This document shows, one piece after another, positions 62,691-64,000 of a stretch of 64,000 bases of DNA. The notes under the pieces are model-generated. The model saw only the letters and a program-made list of their open reading frames with translations. It ran no database searches and was not told the DNA's origin. The stretch is taken from contig CM076275.1 of assembly GCA_038380795.1 (NCBI GenBank), forward strand, positions 7,163,001 to 7,227,000. Reading direction: 5' to 3'. Made by a program: the position numbers and the translations under genes. This DNA is from Pyrocephalus nanus. Lineage: Eukaryota > Chordata > Aves > Passeriformes > Tyrannidae. The stretch's first letter is position 1, and each line of letters opens with the position of its first letter.

Positions 62691-64000
62691 TTAAAGACAC
62701 TGTGTGTATCACAGTGTAGCAGCTTGTTAAAATCAGCACCTCCCAACAATTAGTTGCCAGTGCAAAATATTTTCCCTTCCATTGTGATAACAGCTTAATA
62801 TTCTGTAGCAAAGCAGAGCCAGCTTTGAAAATCAGAATATAAATTATCTGCAGTTCCTCTGCTCAAGCTGTCCATGGTCACAGATTTCCCCTATTCATTA
62901 GTTGTTTTTCTTTATTGACATTAGAAGAGCACCTGTGAACCACAGGCAAGACCTGCAGCCCTGTAGGGGCAGGAACTCCCTGGCCAAGTTCTGCACGTGC
63001 AGCCCTAGAGAGCTCACAGGCTCTTTGCCACTGTGCAGTGACTTCGTTTTTGAAACACTAATATTTAGTTCCATCAAACTTCTTTTTTATTTGTGCTCAG
63101 AGAAGTTTCCTGCTTTAATTTGTTTTATATTTCCTATGGAAATTACAGTGATCAAAAATTTAAAATGTATCTTTCGGTACCAGTTTTCAGACTTCTTACA
63201 AAGCCACATTTTGAAAAGCAAACATTGAATTTGGTAAGGGAAAACATTTCACCAAGAAACACTTTGTTCATTTTCTTTGTCAGGTTTTCATAGGGGAAAA
63301 AAAAAGTCTGTAAAAAGCACTGACTAGGTTAATGCTTTGGCTGGCAAAAATTTCAATGTTTGAAAAGGTATTTTTGCTGAGAATCATTCTGATGAAAACA
63401 TTTCAACCACTAACTTCTGAAATTTAAAAGTATTATTATTAAAATATATTTACTCAACCTTCCTAAAGAGAAACAAGTGTAAATGTCAGATAATTAGAAA
63501 GCAGGGACTCAGCCTTTTCTCAAACAACTACTGAACAAGAGTTTCTTTGAACTCATCTTGACTTCTCAATGCTGTGTCAGTGTAGGAGATTAGTGTTGGA
63601 AAACATGCTAGAGACAGGAGTGAATGCTGCACTGTTTAAGAATAAAAAATTGCAGATCAGGCCCTTTTTCCCCCCCTTCAGCTCTTGCTTTGGGAGGCAG
63701 GATATGCCTCAGTTACAGGAGTGCCCACTGCTGAAGTGCTGGATGGAGGCTCCCTGTGTAACAGGAGGCAGTGACTGCTCTGAAGAGCTTGCAGGCAACA
63801 AGCAAAACAAAAAGAATGGAAGGAATGAAGAGGTTCAAGGACAGCTTCTGCTGTTAGTGATAGGAAAATATGGATATAAACTCAGGCCAAAATACGTAGC
63901 TGAGATTTTTCAGCAAATGTTTGCCTAGAAGCCTAGAGTTTGCCTCACTGCAGGAGGTGGTAAGGAACACTGGGCATCCAGGTCCAGGGAAGGAGCAGTG
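62691..64000. other. Intergenic desert, right end
   Basis: AT-rich DNA. Positions 63220-63420 hold several 'gaaaacatttca' and 'tttgaaaa' motifs that may be a second, decayed copy of the 33345-33580 repeat type, but I could not pair its arms. A 119-codon frame at 63569-63928 shows no recognisable domain. No EBF1 exon is present. Confidence 0.45.

Noticed and set aside
1546..64000. Search for tRNA, 5S, U6, 7SK, Y RNA, endogenous retrovirus LTRs and EBF1 exons
   Set aside because: No box A/B pairs, snRNA starts, LTR/primer-binding layouts or EBF1 peptide segments were recognised. Reading by eye can miss diverged copies.

Overview
This is vertebrate nuclear DNA, almost certainly from a bird. It has a CpG-island promoter with a spliced first coding exon, scattered copies of the CR1 LINE in both orientations, old palindromic interspersed repeats of the sort seen in birds and reptiles, and more than 60 kb without a recognisable protein-coding exon. 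Nothing looks bacterial or organellar.

The one gene I can name is at the left edge on the minus strand. Its first coding exon (991-1031) reads MLNMWKVRELVDKA up to a consensus GTGAGT donor. This is the start of CLINT1 (epsinR/enthoprotin), an ENTH-domain clathrin adaptor of the trans-Golgi network and endosomes. The exon lies in a CpG island (about 725-1545) with two ZNF143/THAP11-type SBS motifs 67 bp apart just upstream, then a G-rich degenerate minisatellite (1291-1410). Positions 1-990 are the start of CLINT1 intron 1; the rest of the gene is outside the window.

From about 1550 to 64000 the window is intergenic. In human and, I believe, chicken, CLINT1 is followed in this direction by a large gene desert and then EBF1, so by synteny (inference) this is the CLINT1-proximal part of that desert. 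It holds ten CR1 fragments of varying certainty, the longest about 840 bp at 50041-50880. It also holds MITE-like palindromes (11769-11945, 33345-33580, 35820-35895), weaker old repeats, two MIR/tRNA-SINE-like relics, microsatellites (GGAT, GGGA, ATC, AACC/ACCC, AAAAC) and many poly(T) tracts.

Two short stretches stand out in the desert. A CpG islet lies at 23571-23790. A roughly 650-bp segment at 61790-62440 keeps about 28 CpGs and contains a perfect AP-1 site and an exon-like unit (long pyrimidine tract-CAG, 117 bp, GTGAGT). Either could be a distal regulatory element, a lncRNA promoter or exon, or a young insertion. I found no tRNA, rRNA, snRNA, CRISPR array, endogenous retrovirus or complete transposon, and no evidence for a novel protein-based system. 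The open frames in the desert are about as long and as many as chance would give.
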